Assembly: GCF_003315205.1 (NCBI RefSeq)
Contig: NZ_QNRR01000010.1
Location: 124,001 to 188,000, forward strand
DNA: 64,000 bases
Direction: 5' to 3'
From: Roseimicrobium gellanilyticum
Lineage (GTDB): Bacteria; Verrucomicrobiota; Verrucomicrobiia; Verrucomicrobiales; Verrucomicrobiaceae
Each line of letters starts with the position of its first letter. Position 1 is the stretch's first letter. The position numbers and the translations under genes were made by a program. This document shows positions 54,565 through 63,621 of the stretch, piece by piece. A model generated the notes under the pieces. That model did not search any database. It was not told where the DNA came from and saw only the letters and a list, made by a program, of their open reading frames with translations.

Positions 54565-56116
54565 CGTTGGCGAACCGGTTGAGGATTTCCACGCCTTTGG
54601 TGGCGAGCACATCGCCCGCGGGCCTTTGATAGGGCGCGCGAAAGCGGCTGTAGCGGTAGTGCGCACTCATGTATTCACCGTCGCCGGTGTTTGGACCATC
54701 GGTGAGATAGCCGTAGGACACATTGGTGTAACCGCAGGGAATGGTGAGAGGCAGCTTCGAGCCCGCACGCATCTGGCGGCCGATTCCTTGAAATGGTTCG
54801 AACGGCATGCCAACGATGCCCACGTCCCCGAGACGAATCACGTACAGCTCCACTTCGAGATGTCTGTCGATGGTATCTGCTTTCCCCTGCAGATGCATCT
54901 CCAGCGCCCAGCGGCTCCATGGTAGCACGCCTTCGATCAGCTTCCCCCGATACACCGGTGACAGTTCGCGAGGGAAATTCAACCCGGCGCATGAAAGTGT
55001 GTTTTCATCACCTGCATTGGCGCGCCTGATGAAGTCCTCCATTTCCGCGATCTCGGAGTGGAGTGTTTCCCGTGAAGGAAGAAGCGCCAGGGGGATCTGC
55101 GCCTTCGTCACTTCATAGTCGAAGCCGTCGCGAGCAGAGGGTTGCAGCATCTCCAGTGCCTTCACATAGCTGTCGCCCAGCATCTTCCCATACTTGGTGG
55201 AGAGTGCGACGTCTCCTCGGAACATCCCCTTGGAATTCACATCCCCTGCGCAGCCCTGCAGGAAACTCACGGGGCTTGGGCTTGCTGGATCGAGGTGCTG
55301 CGCTACGACATCGCATGCCACCTGCGGCCAGTCACCAAACACGATGGGCTTCTCTGGATGATAACACGTGCAGGGGTGTCCAGTGAACTGCACCAGGGCG
55401 GTGACGACTTTCCCCTGTTCGTTCTTCAGCACGACGATGGGGGCCTGGCGATCAATGTCCCCATTGTAGTCCACACCCACGAGGTCGCGATCCTCCTCGC
55501 GCATCAGGTAGGCGGTCCCATCGGCGCGGCGTCCTTTGCGATTGTAAGTGATGCGACCTTCGGACCCTTCGGCCCACCACACGGTCACAGGTTGCAGCAA
55601 TGCAGGCAGACGCTTAGCATGGCTGAGCAGTTGATCCAGCAGTTCACGTCCCGTGGGCAGGAGTTGCGGTTCTGGGATCTTCTCCGGTGGCGTGGAGAGC
55701 ACATCGTAGGCTTCCGTCTGATTGGAGGCCATCTTCATGTCGGTGTGGTTGTGGGAGACAAAGATCAACACGCGCTCCACGGGAAGCCCCAGTTCCCTGG
55801 CAATCGCACGCCGAAACATTGCGCTGACGTTTGCGGCCTTGGGTGAATTGAAGTGGGTGGTCACTAGGCATAGACGCTTCCCATGGTGCTCCAGCAGAGT
55901 GATGGTGGACTTCAAGGGCCCGGCGACATTCAGCACCACCGCGCCTGTCTTGCCCACGGTCGCCCCGCCTACCGTAGGAGTGACGCCGAACTCAAGAGCT
56001 GCGGCCCTGAGTGCCGGCTTCTTCACAGTCTCCACGGACCAGACCTGAGGTGAGGCAGCGAGCACCGCCAGCCAAATCAGAACCGCATTCCTGAATAAAG
56101 AGAAGGACGCATGCAT
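54542..56116 (-). CDS. secreted neutral/alkaline ceramidase-like hydrolase
   Basis: 524 residues from ATG at 56116 (a TTG at 56128 is the alternative), with a signal peptide (MHASFSLFRNAVLIWLAVLAASPQVWS). The N-terminal segment LRAAALEFGVTPTVG and the histidine-rich VLIFVSHNHTDMKMASN fit the neutral/alkaline non-lysosomal ceramidase N-terminal domain, a zinc amidase fold. VVTALVQFTGHPCTCY and FLQGCAGDVNSKGMFRGD are further landmarks. Substrate in this bacterium unknown; amide-linked lipids or N-acyl sugars are candidates. First gene of the four-gene operon. Confidence 0.85.
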   Translation of the reverse strand: MHASFSLFRNAVLIWLAVLAASPQVWSVETVKKPALRAAALEFGVTPTVGGATVGKTGAVVLNVAGPLKSTITLLEHHGKRLCLVTTHFNSPKAANVSAMFRRAIARELGLPVERVLIFVSHNHTDMKMASNQTEAYDVLSTPPEKIPEPQLLPTGRELLDQLLSHAKRLPALLQPVTVWWAEGSEGRITYNRKGRRADGTAYLMREEDRDLVGVDYNGDIDRQAPIVVLKNEQGKVVTALVQFTGHPCTCYHPEKPIVFGDWPQVACDVVAQHLDPASPSPVSFLQGCAGDVNSKGMFRGDVALSTKYGKMLGDSYVKALEMLQPSARDGFDYEVTKAQIPLALLPSRETLHSEIAEMEDFIRRANAGDENTLSCAGLNFPRELSPVYRGKLIEGVLPWSRWALEMHLQGKADTIDRHLEVELYVIRLGDVGIVGMPFEPFQGIGRQMRAGSKLPLTIPCGYTNVSYGYLTDGPNTGDGEYMSAHYRYSRFRAPYQRPAGDVLATKGVEILNRFANDGAAQSK

Positions 56117-56190
56117 GAGGCGAATCAAACCCGGTGCGGGGCTGGCAGTGCGATGTTCATACGGAGACCTTTCGTGAATCCTTCATCGCT

Positions 56191-57501
56191 TCATCCGCGC
56201 GGCTGATGTTTCTCCTGACGGTCCACACGCACGGCAAACACCAGCAAGGCCGTGATTGCAGCTGATGCGGCCAGGGCGAGCAGTCCGGCAGTATATCCGG
56301 TGGTTTCCTCCTTTAGCCAGCCCATGCCGTAGGGGCCGACGAAGCTGCCGAGATTTCCCACCGAGTTGATCAAACCAATCGCCGCGGCATTCGCCGTGCC
56401 GGCAAGGAAGCTGGTGGCATAGGCCCAGAAGCTGGAGGTGTAGCCCATGAGGCCAATCACGGCGATGCACAGGCACACGATGGCGATTGCCAGATGCCCC
56501 TGCCACGTGGCGAGGGCCACCAGACCGAAGCTGCCCACGACCATGAGCGCAATCGTGTGCCAGCGGCGCTCGCGCGTGCGATCGGAGGACCATCCGGCGG
56601 CTACCTTCGCCACCACGCCCAGTGAGTAGGGGAGCGAAACGAGCAGGGACACTTCCATATTGGTGAAGCCTGACATCGACTTGATCATCTTTGGCAACCA
56701 GTAGCCGAGCCCATTGGAAGCGATGAGGCCGAAGAAGTAAGCGGCAGAGAACAGCAGCACCTGCGGATTCCTGATGGCTTCCAGGATGGAGGAGGCATGC
56801 TGTTTGCCTTCGAGTTCTCTCGCGGCACGCTCGCGATCCAGCTCATTCACGAGCCAGGCTTTCTCCTCAGCGGGCAGCCACGTTGCGTTCTCAGGCCGCT
56901 CCGTCAGGAAGAACCATGTGGTAATCCCCAATACGATCGCAGGAATGCCTTCGAGGATGAAGAGCCAGCGCCATCCCTCCATGCCAAACCACTGTAGATT
57001 CAACAGCAAGCCGGAGATGGGACCGCCGATCACCATTGCCAGGGAGATGGCGGACATGAAGATCGCCACGGCCTTCGCCTTGTCCGCACCACGGAACCAG
57101 TGCCCCAGGTACACGATGATCGCCGGGAAGAATCCCGCCTCCGCCGCACCGATGAGAAAGCGCAGCCAGTAGAACTGCTGCGCATTCTGGATGAATCCCA
57201 TGGCCACCGCGAAGATCCCCCAGGTCAGCATGATCCGGCAGATCCACTTTCGCACACCCCATCGCGATGCGATGACGGCACCGGGCACTTCCAGCAGGAA
57301 ATAGCCAATGAAGAAGATGCCTGCTCCGAGCCCATACGTCTTCTCCGTGAAACCGAGGTCCGCGGTCATCTCCAGCGCCGCGTAGCTGACGTTCACGCGA
57401 TCGAGATAGGCGATCACATAGAGCAGGACGAGATACGGCATGAGCCGCCACATCACCCGATTCCGGACGCGTGAGCTGATGTCTTGAGTCGAGGCAGTCA
57501 C
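56191..57501 (-). CDS. MFS transporter, anion:cation symporter type
   Basis: 436 residues from a GTG at 57501. Twelve membrane segments; the N-terminal LVLLYVIAYLDRVNVSYAAL is the D-R-x-N/G-x-x-motif region typical of the ACS family that imports hexuronates, galactonate, tartrate and similar organic acids. The central cytoplasmic loop holds ERPENATWLPAEEKAWLVNELDRERAARE, also typical. Upstream by 74 bases of the ceramidase-like operon and on the same strand, so it may import the released product. Substrate not readable from the sequence. Confidence 0.9.
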   Translation of the reverse strand: MTASTQDISSRVRNRVMWRLMPYLVLLYVIAYLDRVNVSYAALEMTADLGFTEKTYGLGAGIFFIGYFLLEVPGAVIASRWGVRKWICRIMLTWGIFAVAMGFIQNAQQFYWLRFLIGAAEAGFFPAIIVYLGHWFRGADKAKAVAIFMSAISLAMVIGGPISGLLLNLQWFGMEGWRWLFILEGIPAIVLGITTWFFLTERPENATWLPAEEKAWLVNELDRERAARELEGKQHASSILEAIRNPQVLLFSAAYFFGLIASNGLGYWLPKMIKSMSGFTNMEVSLLVSLPYSLGVVAKVAAGWSSDRTRERRWHTIALMVVGSFGLVALATWQGHLAIAIVCLCIAVIGLMGYTSSFWAYATSFLAGTANAAAIGLINSVGNLGSFVGPYGMGWLKEETTGYTAGLLALAASAAITALLVFAVRVDRQEKHQPRG

Positions 57502-57631
57502 GTGGTGGGAAGTGCAATTGCCGCACCGCCCACTGAACGGAGCGGACAGCGCAATCCTTCCCCAAGATCTTCATGATCTGCGGACAGGACATGGCCTGCC
57601 TCAGTCCGCACATCTGGCTTCTTTCAGTGCC
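57502..57631. other. 130-base intergenic region
   Basis: Between the MFS gene and a small membrane-protein gene, both on the minus strand. A 6-base inverted repeat (GCGGAC ... GTCCGC) spans about 57577-57611, and a short AGATC/GATCT dyad is near 57565. This may terminate the upstream message or contain the MFS promoter. No coding evidence. Confidence 0.4.
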
Positions 57632-58114
57632 CTACAGTGAGCGCCGCGGCTCCTTCAGGGCCTTGACCTGCTTCACCATGATCACGAGGAAGATCACGAA
57701 GATGACCCCGATGGTGCCAGCAAGCGCCGGGCTTTCGCGGCTTGCGAAGACAGGCGCCCCCAGGGGGAACCGGGTGAATGTCTCGGTGATGCCGGGAATG
57801 AAATGGAAGAACAAGGTCGTGGTGTAGCAGAGAGTCTCCACCAGGGCAGACTTGCCGCCGAATGTCTTTTTTGTCTCTGCCAGCCATGCCGCACCCAGCA
57901 CCAGCAGTGTGATGATGCCCAGCACATGAGGCACCCCAAACCCGCCAAGGTTGTAAATGCCGAATCCCGTGAGGCACGTCAGGACCGTGGAGTGGATGTA
58001 GACCTGCCCGACTCCGTTCTTCGAAGTGATCCGGAACTGGCGCACGAGCGCGATGATTCCGGCAATGACTGCAATGACGCCAATGACCGTGTGAATGATG
58101 CCGAGTGTGGACAT
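57632..58114 (-). CDS. small four-helix membrane protein
   Basis: 160 residues from ATG at 58114; the frame is open upstream but without coding character. Four hydrophobic segments: TVIGVIAVIAGIIALV, STVLTCLTGFGIYN, VLGIITLLVLGAAWLAE and LAGTIGVIFVIFLVIMVKQ. A positively charged tail (KQVKALKEPRR) likely faces the cytoplasm. I do not recognise a family with certainty; it resembles small DUF-type integral membrane proteins. Downstream of an SDR gene by 67 bases and on the same strand. Function unknown. Confidence 0.65.
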   Translation of the reverse strand: MSTLGIIHTVIGVIAVIAGIIALVRQFRITSKNGVGQVYIHSTVLTCLTGFGIYNLGGFGVPHVLGIITLLVLGAAWLAETKKTFGGKSALVETLCYTTTLFFHFIPGITETFTRFPLGAPVFASRESPALAGTIGVIFVIFLVIMVKQVKALKEPRRSL

Positions 58115-58181
58115 GGGAGGGTGGTGTTTTTTTCGGTGAGCAGATGATGGGGGCGAAGACCTGACTGGGCTGTGAGCGGGC

Positions 58182-58919
58182 TCAGCGCAGGCCTCCAGCA
58201 GCGTAGAGGCATTCGCCCGTGATCCATCCGGAATCTGCCGAAGCCAGGAAGGCAACCACAGGTGCGATGTCATCCGGCTGGCCGAGACGCCCAAGCGGAG
58301 TCATGGCAACGACTGCGTCTGCGTAGTTGATAATCCCGGCGGCGTGGATGCCCTCGGTTTCGATCAGGCCCGGATTGACGGAGTTCACACGAATCTTCTT
58401 TGGAGCGAGTTCCTTTGAAAAGGTGCGGGTGAGTCCATCCACGGCGGACTTGGTGGCGTTGTACACAGGAGTGCCCGGTGAGGACAGCGTGCTGAGTACA
58501 GAGCTCACATTGATGATGCTGCCACCTTCACCCATGTACTTGAGTGCCTCCTGGGTCGCGAAGATGAGGCCGAGAACGTTCAGATTGAAATGTACGTGAA
58601 AGTTCTCTTCGGTGATCTCACCCACGGGGGCTCCGCGATAGAGGCCTGCGTTGTTCACCAGGATGTCCACCTTCCCATAGGCGTCACGCGCCTCGTTGAA
58701 GAGGCGTGTGACGTCGGCCTGCTTTGCCACATCCGCTTGCGCAGCGATGGCCTTGCCGCCTCCCGAGGTGATGGCATTCACCACCTTGTCCGCGCCCTCC
58801 CTACTGGTGGCGTAGTTCACCACCACGGAGGCGCCCTCTGCTCCGAGGCGCTTGGCAATGGCTGCTCCGATGCCTTTGGACGCTCCCGTGACGACTGCTA
58901 CTTTTCCGTCGAGTCTCAT
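58182..58919 (-). CDS. short-chain dehydrogenase/reductase
   Basis: 245 residues. The NAD(P)-binding motif is TGASKGIG at the N-terminus; NNAG is present, and the catalytic Ser-Tyr-Lys set includes VYNATKSAV (YxxxK). AEGASVVVNYATSREGADKVV is typical of the FabG-like glucose/3-oxoacyl branch. It ends with DSGWITGECLYAAGGLR. Substrate unknown; adjacency to an alpha/beta hydrolase (32 bases) suggests a small detoxification or catabolic unit rather than fatty-acid synthesis. Cytoplasmic. Confidence 0.92.
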   Translation of the reverse strand: MRLDGKVAVVTGASKGIGAAIAKRLGAEGASVVVNYATSREGADKVVNAITSGGGKAIAAQADVAKQADVTRLFNEARDAYGKVDILVNNAGLYRGAPVGEITEENFHVHFNLNVLGLIFATQEALKYMGEGGSIINVSSVLSTLSSPGTPVYNATKSAVDGLTRTFSKELAPKKIRVNSVNPGLIETEGIHAAGIINYADAVVAMTPLGRLGQPDDIAPVVAFLASADSGWITGECLYAAGGLR

Positions 58920-58951
58920 GATCGGTTCGTGGAATGGTTTGGCTGGAGGCT

Positions 58952-59776
58952 TCAGGATTGGATGAATTCGAGCAGGTCCTTGTTGAGTTGTTCCTTGGCG
59001 GTGTCTCCAAGACTGTGGGAGCCGCCGGGATAGATCTTCAAGATGGAGTTCTTCACCAGTTTCGAGGAGAGCATCGCGGATGCGCCGATGGGCACAATCT
59101 GGTCGTCATCGCCGTGGATGATGAGCGTGGGCACGTCGAACTTCTTCAGGTCTTCCGTGAAGTCGGTTTCCGAGAAGGCCTTGATGCAGTCGTAGGCATT
59201 CTTATGCCCGGACATCATGCCCTGGTTGTACCAGGACTGGATGACACCTTGGGAGACCTTCGCCCCGGGGCGGTTGAAGTTGAAGAATGGGCCACTGGCC
59301 ACATCCAGGAAGAACTGGGCGCGGTCCGCGAGGTAGGCGGCACGGAAACCATCGAACACTTCAATCGGTAGCCCGCCCGGATTCGCCTCCGTCTTCAGCA
59401 TGATGGGAGGCACCGCCCCCATGAGCACTGCCTTGGCCACACGGCTGGTGCCATGGCGGCCGATGTAACGCGCAACTTCGCCACCTCCGGTGGAGTGGCC
59501 AATCATGATCACATTCTTGAGGTCGAGTTTCTCAAAGAGCTCGGCGAGATCATCCGCGTACTGGTCCATGTGATTGCCATCCCACGGCTGGCTGGAGCGC
59601 CCGTGACCGCGGCGGTCATGCCCGATGCAGCGGTAGCCATTGGAGGCCAGGAAGAACATCTGTGCCTCCCACGCATCTGCAGTGAGTGGCCATCCGTGGC
59701 TGAAGACGACCGGCTGTCCAGTGCCCCAGTCCTTGTAGTAGATCTGCGTGCCGTCTTTGGTGGTGATGTAGCTCAT
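58952..59776 (-). CDS. alpha/beta hydrolase, non-haem chloroperoxidase-like
   Basis: 274 residues from ATG at 59776; codons further upstream are open but not family-like. [30 protein letters not shown] is the standard start of the cofactor-free haloperoxidase/esterase group. The nucleophile elbow is GHSTGGG, the acid is in [11 protein letters not shown] and the histidine in GGSHSLGD. These proteins hydrolyse esters and can perform perhydrolysis. The 290-base region upstream should carry the promoter. Confidence 0.92.
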   Translation of the reverse strand: MSYITTKDGTQIYYKDWGTGQPVVFSHGWPLTADAWEAQMFFLASNGYRCIGHDRRGHGRSSQPWDGNHMDQYADDLAELFEKLDLKNVIMIGHSTGGGEVARYIGRHGTSRVAKAVLMGAVPPIMLKTEANPGGLPIEVFDGFRAAYLADRAQFFLDVASGPFFNFNRPGAKVSQGVIQSWYNQGMMSGHKNAYDCIKAFSETDFTEDLKKFDVPTLIIHGDDDQIVPIGASAMLSSKLVKNSILKIYPGGSHSLGDTAKEQLNKDLLEFIQS

Positions 59777-60066
59777 GGTTTGTGTTGGTTGGATTGGTTT
59801 TGGAAAAGAGGCTCTGACACGACCGAAACGGACATCATGGCTGGTCCCGCCCTGCCGGGATACTGGAGTCGTGTGCCAAATTGGTTTCGCAGCAAGGTAA
59901 GTGCCACGAAGCCATGTCATTACGCCGCCAGTTGATTTTTCCAGATCCCAGATTGCCTGCTCCCAAGTGCGCGAATTGTGAACCGCGAGATTGCCCGAAT
60001 CGTGTGTTCTCTGCAATGGAAGAAAAACTTTAGCTTGGAATTGTGGTGCGGGTTGCCCACACGGGA
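59777..60066. other. 290-base intergenic region
   Basis: Between the alpha/beta hydrolase start and the stop of the GntR/LacI-type regulator, both minus strand. It likely contains the hydrolase promoter. No supported ORF, RNA gene or clear hairpin was found. The part near 59990-60040 is slightly AT-richer than its surroundings. Confidence 0.4.
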
Positions 60067-61215
60067 TCAGCCGAGCGTTTCGTCCGGGATGAACGTGGGC
60101 ATCATGCGAATGGTTCGCGAAGCCAGTGTCCCCGTTTCCGCCAGCTCCCGCATGGCCTTGGCTGCCTTCCGGGCAAACTTCTCCGCATCCACTGCATAGC
60201 GGGCAAGGGACGGGCTCGCATGCCAGAGGAAACTCTCATCGTCACGTGACAGCACCACCGCATCTTTTGGCAGACGAAAGCCACGCCGCATGAGGTGCAT
60301 GGTCACCGTGAGTGCATGCATCGCCCTTGCCACCAGGAAGGCGGTGGGGCGCTCGGCGGATGCCAGGGTCTTGTCGAGAAGGGCACAAAGGTGGGCTTTG
60401 TTCCGATGGTGCAACACGGTGAGGCGGGCCCTGGAATTCCCATCCACCGCCTCGCGGATACCGCGTTCGCTTTCCCTGTCCCCTCCGGTGCTGCTGGCTG
60501 GCAGTATCATCGCGATGTGTCGATGCCCTTTGCGCAGGAGCAGCATGCCCGCATGCCGGCACGTGGCTCGGTAGTCGGCATCAATGGAAGGAAGGGGGAA
60601 CTCTTCCGGGCAGGTGCCGAGTACGAGGCATGGAATGGAGGACTTGAGAAACCACTTCTGCATGGGAACACTTGAGCCCATGAGCAGCCAGGCAGCGGCG
60701 GGCACTTTGCGCATGAGTCTTTCGAGCGCCTTTGCCGGTTGTTTCGAGTAGCAGGAGGGATCCACGACCAGTTCCATCTGCCAGCGATTCTTTGCGAGCT
60801 GCTCGCGCAGGATATCAATGACCAGCAGCGAGGCGGGAGGCATGGTGCGCAAGGGGGCAAGAGCCACCGCACCCACGATCCGGTTGCCGGTGGCGCTGGC
60901 ACTCTGGGATGGAACCTTTCGAATCTCCCGCCGCTTCCGGTGGGAGACGCTGATCCACCCCTTGAGCTGCAGGTCCTTCAATGCGGCACGCACGGTTGGT
61001 CGGCTGACCTGCAAAGTGGCGCAGAGATCGCGCTCGCCAGGGAGGCGCGCCTGCCAGCGTCCGGATCGGATGCCATCGCACAAGCTGCGCACAGTCTGTG
61101 CCACGAGCGTGATCCGCTGTGGGAGCGGGGGAATTGCGGGCTGGGCTTGTCGTGCCATCTGGTCAGGTCTTGTGACCAAGAGCATGCGATTGGCCACACC
61201 CACGGGCAAGCTCAT
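60067..61215 (-). CDS. GntR-type HTH regulator with LacI-type sugar-binding sensor domain
   Basis: 382 residues from ATG at 61215, preferred because GAGAGG lies eight bases before it; an ATG at 61221 is too close to that motif, and an ATG at 61158 (MARQAQP) is another option. The GntR winged helix spans about 50-105 ([47 protein letters not shown]). The C-terminal part has the periplasmic-binding-protein fold of LacI/GalR sensors ([77 protein letters not shown]). It is divergent from the fusion enzyme gene with only 31 bases between start codons, so it probably controls that gene in response to its substrate or product. Confidence 0.88.
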   Translation of the reverse strand: MSLPVGVANRMLLVTRPDQMARQAQPAIPPLPQRITLVAQTVRSLCDGIRSGRWQARLPGERDLCATLQVSRPTVRAALKDLQLKGWISVSHRKRREIRKVPSQSASATGNRIVGAVALAPLRTMPPASLLVIDILREQLAKNRWQMELVVDPSCYSKQPAKALERLMRKVPAAAWLLMGSSVPMQKWFLKSSIPCLVLGTCPEEFPLPSIDADYRATCRHAGMLLLRKGHRHIAMILPASSTGGDRESERGIREAVDGNSRARLTVLHHRNKAHLCALLDKTLASAERPTAFLVARAMHALTVTMHLMRRGFRLPKDAVVLSRDDESFLWHASPSLARYAVDAEKFARKAAKAMRELAETGTLASRTIRMMPTFIPDETLG

Positions 61216-61246
61216 ACTCATGGCCTCTCACGTTTTCTGAATACGC
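61216..61246. promoter_or_regulatory. 31-base gap between divergent regulator and fusion enzyme
   Basis: Very short divergent gap. Promoters must extend into both coding ends or the true starts lie further inside, which makes joint control by one bound regulator likely. It contains the GAGAGG ribosome-binding motif of the regulator (61224-61229, minus strand). Confidence 0.4.
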
Positions 61247-63592
61247 ATGTCCTGGAAACTGGTCACCGAACTTTCTGATGCGGATCACGCGCTGCGTGAT
61301 CGTGCCGTCGAGGGCTTTGTCCCCGAAAAGGTTTTTGATATCCATACACACCTCTTTCACACCCGGCACTTTGCCGAGGGCAAACGACCCGCCTTCCTTG
61401 ATGAGAATCGCGGCTACGGTTTGCGCGACTTCAATGAAGCTGTGGCGCGCTGGATGCCGGGGCGTCAGGTGGAGGGATTGTTCTTTGGTTACCCCTCAGC
61501 GGGTAATGATCGTGCGGGTGAGAATACCTGGATGCAGGATCAGATCGCTCCTGTGGTCCAGAACAGCAATACGCGTGCCCTTGTCCTTGCCGCGCCGGAG
61601 GATGATCCTGCCGCTGTGCGCCGTCTGCTGGAGAGTGGGGTCTTCATCGGCATCAAATGTTATCGCCTCTACGCCCCCGTGGAGGATACACGGCATGCGA
61701 CCATCGAGTCCTTCACACCGGAGTGGATGTGGCAGCTTTGCCACGAGTTCGATGGCGTGCTGATGCTGCACATCATGCGCGATGGAGGGATCACAGATCC
61801 TCACAATGTCGAGACGCTGCGCCGTCTGTGCCGTCGCTATCCGCGTTGTCGCCTGGTGCTGGCGCATGTGGCGCGCTCCTTCAACTACCGCCACGCGCGA
61901 GAAGGTCTGCAGAACATCGTGGATCTCGACAACGTGGTCGTGGACACCTCCGCAGTGACTCAGGCCGGCGCGTTCCGTGCCGCGCTGGAGGTGCTCGGGC
62001 CGCGCCGGGTGCTCTGGGGCAGTGACTACATGGTCAGTGAGCTGCGCGGCATCTGCTTCACCCAGGGAGATGGCTTCACATGGGTCTATGCCGATGACAC
62101 GTCAGCCAGGGACCTGACAGTCTTCGGCCATCACACACTCGTCAGCATTGAGTCACTCCTCTGCCTGAGGGAAGCGTGTGAGGACGCCGGCATGACACCG
62201 GCGGATATCCAGGACATCTTCCGCGACAACGCGCTCCGGCTGCTCGCTCCTCATCTGCGGCCCTCATCCGTGCCCGATTCGAGCGATGGTCCGACACGGT
62301 GGCGCGAGGCCCGCGAAAAGATCTCGTGCGGCACGGGTCTCATGTCGAAGCGTGCCGAGAGCTTCGATCCCGTGAGCTGGCCCAGTTATTTCTCGCGCTG
62401 TTCCGGGCCACACATTTGGGACATGAATGGCCGTCGTTTCGTGGACTTCACGGGCGGGGTGGGAGCTATCTTGCTGGGGCACAGCGATCCTGAGGTGAAT
62501 GCTGCCGTGCATCGGCGGGTGAACCTGGGAAGCTACTGCACTTTGGTGGCGCCAGAGGAAGTCGAACTGGCGGAACTGCTGCTTGAGCTTCATCCCTGGG
62601 CACAGCGGGTGCGTTATGCGCGTGGAGGAGGTGAGGCGCTGGCCCTGGCTGTTCGTATCGCGCGTGCGGCGACTGGTCGCAGTGGGGTGGCGTTCTGCGG
62701 CTACCATGGGTGGAGTGACTGGTATCTCGCGGCGAATCTCGGCAACCACGCGGCGCTGGATGGACATCTGCTTCCGGGCCTTGAGCCACACGGGGTGCCA
62801 CGCGAACTCGCAGGTACTTCGGTTCCCTTCAAATACAACGACCTTGAGGCGTTCGAATCCGCGATGGTGCAGCTTGATGGCCGTCTCGCTGCTGTGGTCA
62901 TGGAGCCTTTCCGTTCCGAGCTTCCGCGTGATGGCTTTGTTGAGAAGGTGGCAGCGCGGTGCCGTGCTGCGGGTGCGGTGCTCATCGTGGATGAAGTCAC
63001 GGCAGGCTGGCGCTTTGGTTTCCCAGGCGGATGCGCGAAGCTGGGAATCGAGCCCGACATCGCTGTGTATGCCAAGGCGATGAGCAATGGCATTCCCTGC
63101 GGTGCTGTCGTGGGGCGCGGCTCTGTCATGGATGCTGCCAACACCAGCTTCATCTCCAGCAGCTACTGGACGGACGGCATTGGCCCCGCTGCGGCGCTCG
63201 CCTGCATTCGAAAGATGCGACGCGCCGGCACGCAGGCTTACGTGGAGAAGCTCGGCGACCAACTTCACGCCATGTTGAGAGGGCTCCGCTCAAAGCATCC
63301 CGCCTTAAATCTCACCCTTGGGAACCGCCCTTGTGCGCCATCAGTCACGTTTGCCTTGGGATCTGAATCCCTTGCCGCCAAGGCCCTCATGATTCGCAAG
63401 ATGCTCACGCGGGGATTCATGATGTCCAGTCAGCTCTATGTGATGCAGGCTCATGAGGAGTCCCATCTTCATTCCATGATCACGGCGCTTGATGAAACGC
63501 TCACGGAAATAGGAGAGCTGCAGGCTGCTGGTCGCCTCGGAAGTGAGGCCGGTCATGCCATGCCCAGCAGTGGCTTCACCCGTCTCGCCTGA
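61247..63592 (+). CDS. fusion protein: amidohydrolase plus class III PLP aminotransferase
   Basis: 781 residues in one frame. Residues 1-335 form a TIM-barrel amidohydrolase: HTH at 33-35 (FDIHTHLF), Lys137 in IKCY, His175, His207 in LAHVARSF and Asp260 in WGSD. A linker (336-365) leads to a class III aminotransferase of the glutamate-1-semialdehyde aminomutase type (366-760): WDMNGRRFVDFTGGVGAILLGH, RGGGEALALAVRIARA, VDEVTAGW with Asp582, and PLP Lys610 in AKAMSNG. The C-terminal domain resembles aminotransferases of sugar or spore-coat-type pathways rather than haem synthesis. Cytoplasmic. A hydrolase that releases a carbonyl or amino product and an aminotransferase that uses it is the simple reading; the substrate is unknown. 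Confidence 0.9.
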   Translation: MSWKLVTELSDADHALRDRAVEGFVPEKVFDIHTHLFHTRHFAEGKRPAFLDENRGYGLRDFNEAVARWMPGRQVEGLFFGYPSAGNDRAGENTWMQDQIAPVVQNSNTRALVLAAPEDDPAAVRRLLESGVFIGIKCYRLYAPVEDTRHATIESFTPEWMWQLCHEFDGVLMLHIMRDGGITDPHNVETLRRLCRRYPRCRLVLAHVARSFNYRHAREGLQNIVDLDNVVVDTSAVTQAGAFRAALEVLGPRRVLWGSDYMVSELRGICFTQGDGFTWVYADDTSARDLTVFGHHTLVSIESLLCLREACEDAGMTPADIQDIFRDNALRLLAPHLRPSSVPDSSDGPTRWREAREKISCGTGLMSKRAESFDPVSWPSYFSRCSGPHIWDMNGRRFVDFTGGVGAILLGHSDPEVNAAVHRRVNLGSYCTLVAPEEVELAELLLELHPWAQRVRYARGGGEALALAVRIARAATGRSGVAFCGYHGWSDWYLAANLGNHAALDGHLLPGLEPHGVPRELAGTSVPFKYNDLEAFESAMVQLDGRLAAVVMEPFRSELPRDGFVEKVAARCRAAGAVLIVDEVTAGWRFGFPGGCAKLGIEPDIAVYAKAMSNGIPCGAVVGRGSVMDAANTSFISSSYWTDGIGPAAALACIRKMRRAGTQAYVEKLGDQLHAMLRGLRSKHPALNLTLGNRPCAPSVTFALGSESLAAKALMIRKMLTRGFMMSSQLYVMQAHEESHLHSMITALDETLTEIGELQAAGRLGSEAGHAMPSSGFTRLA

Positions 63593-63621
63593 GTATCACC
63601 CAAATCTCGCGCCATCACCCG

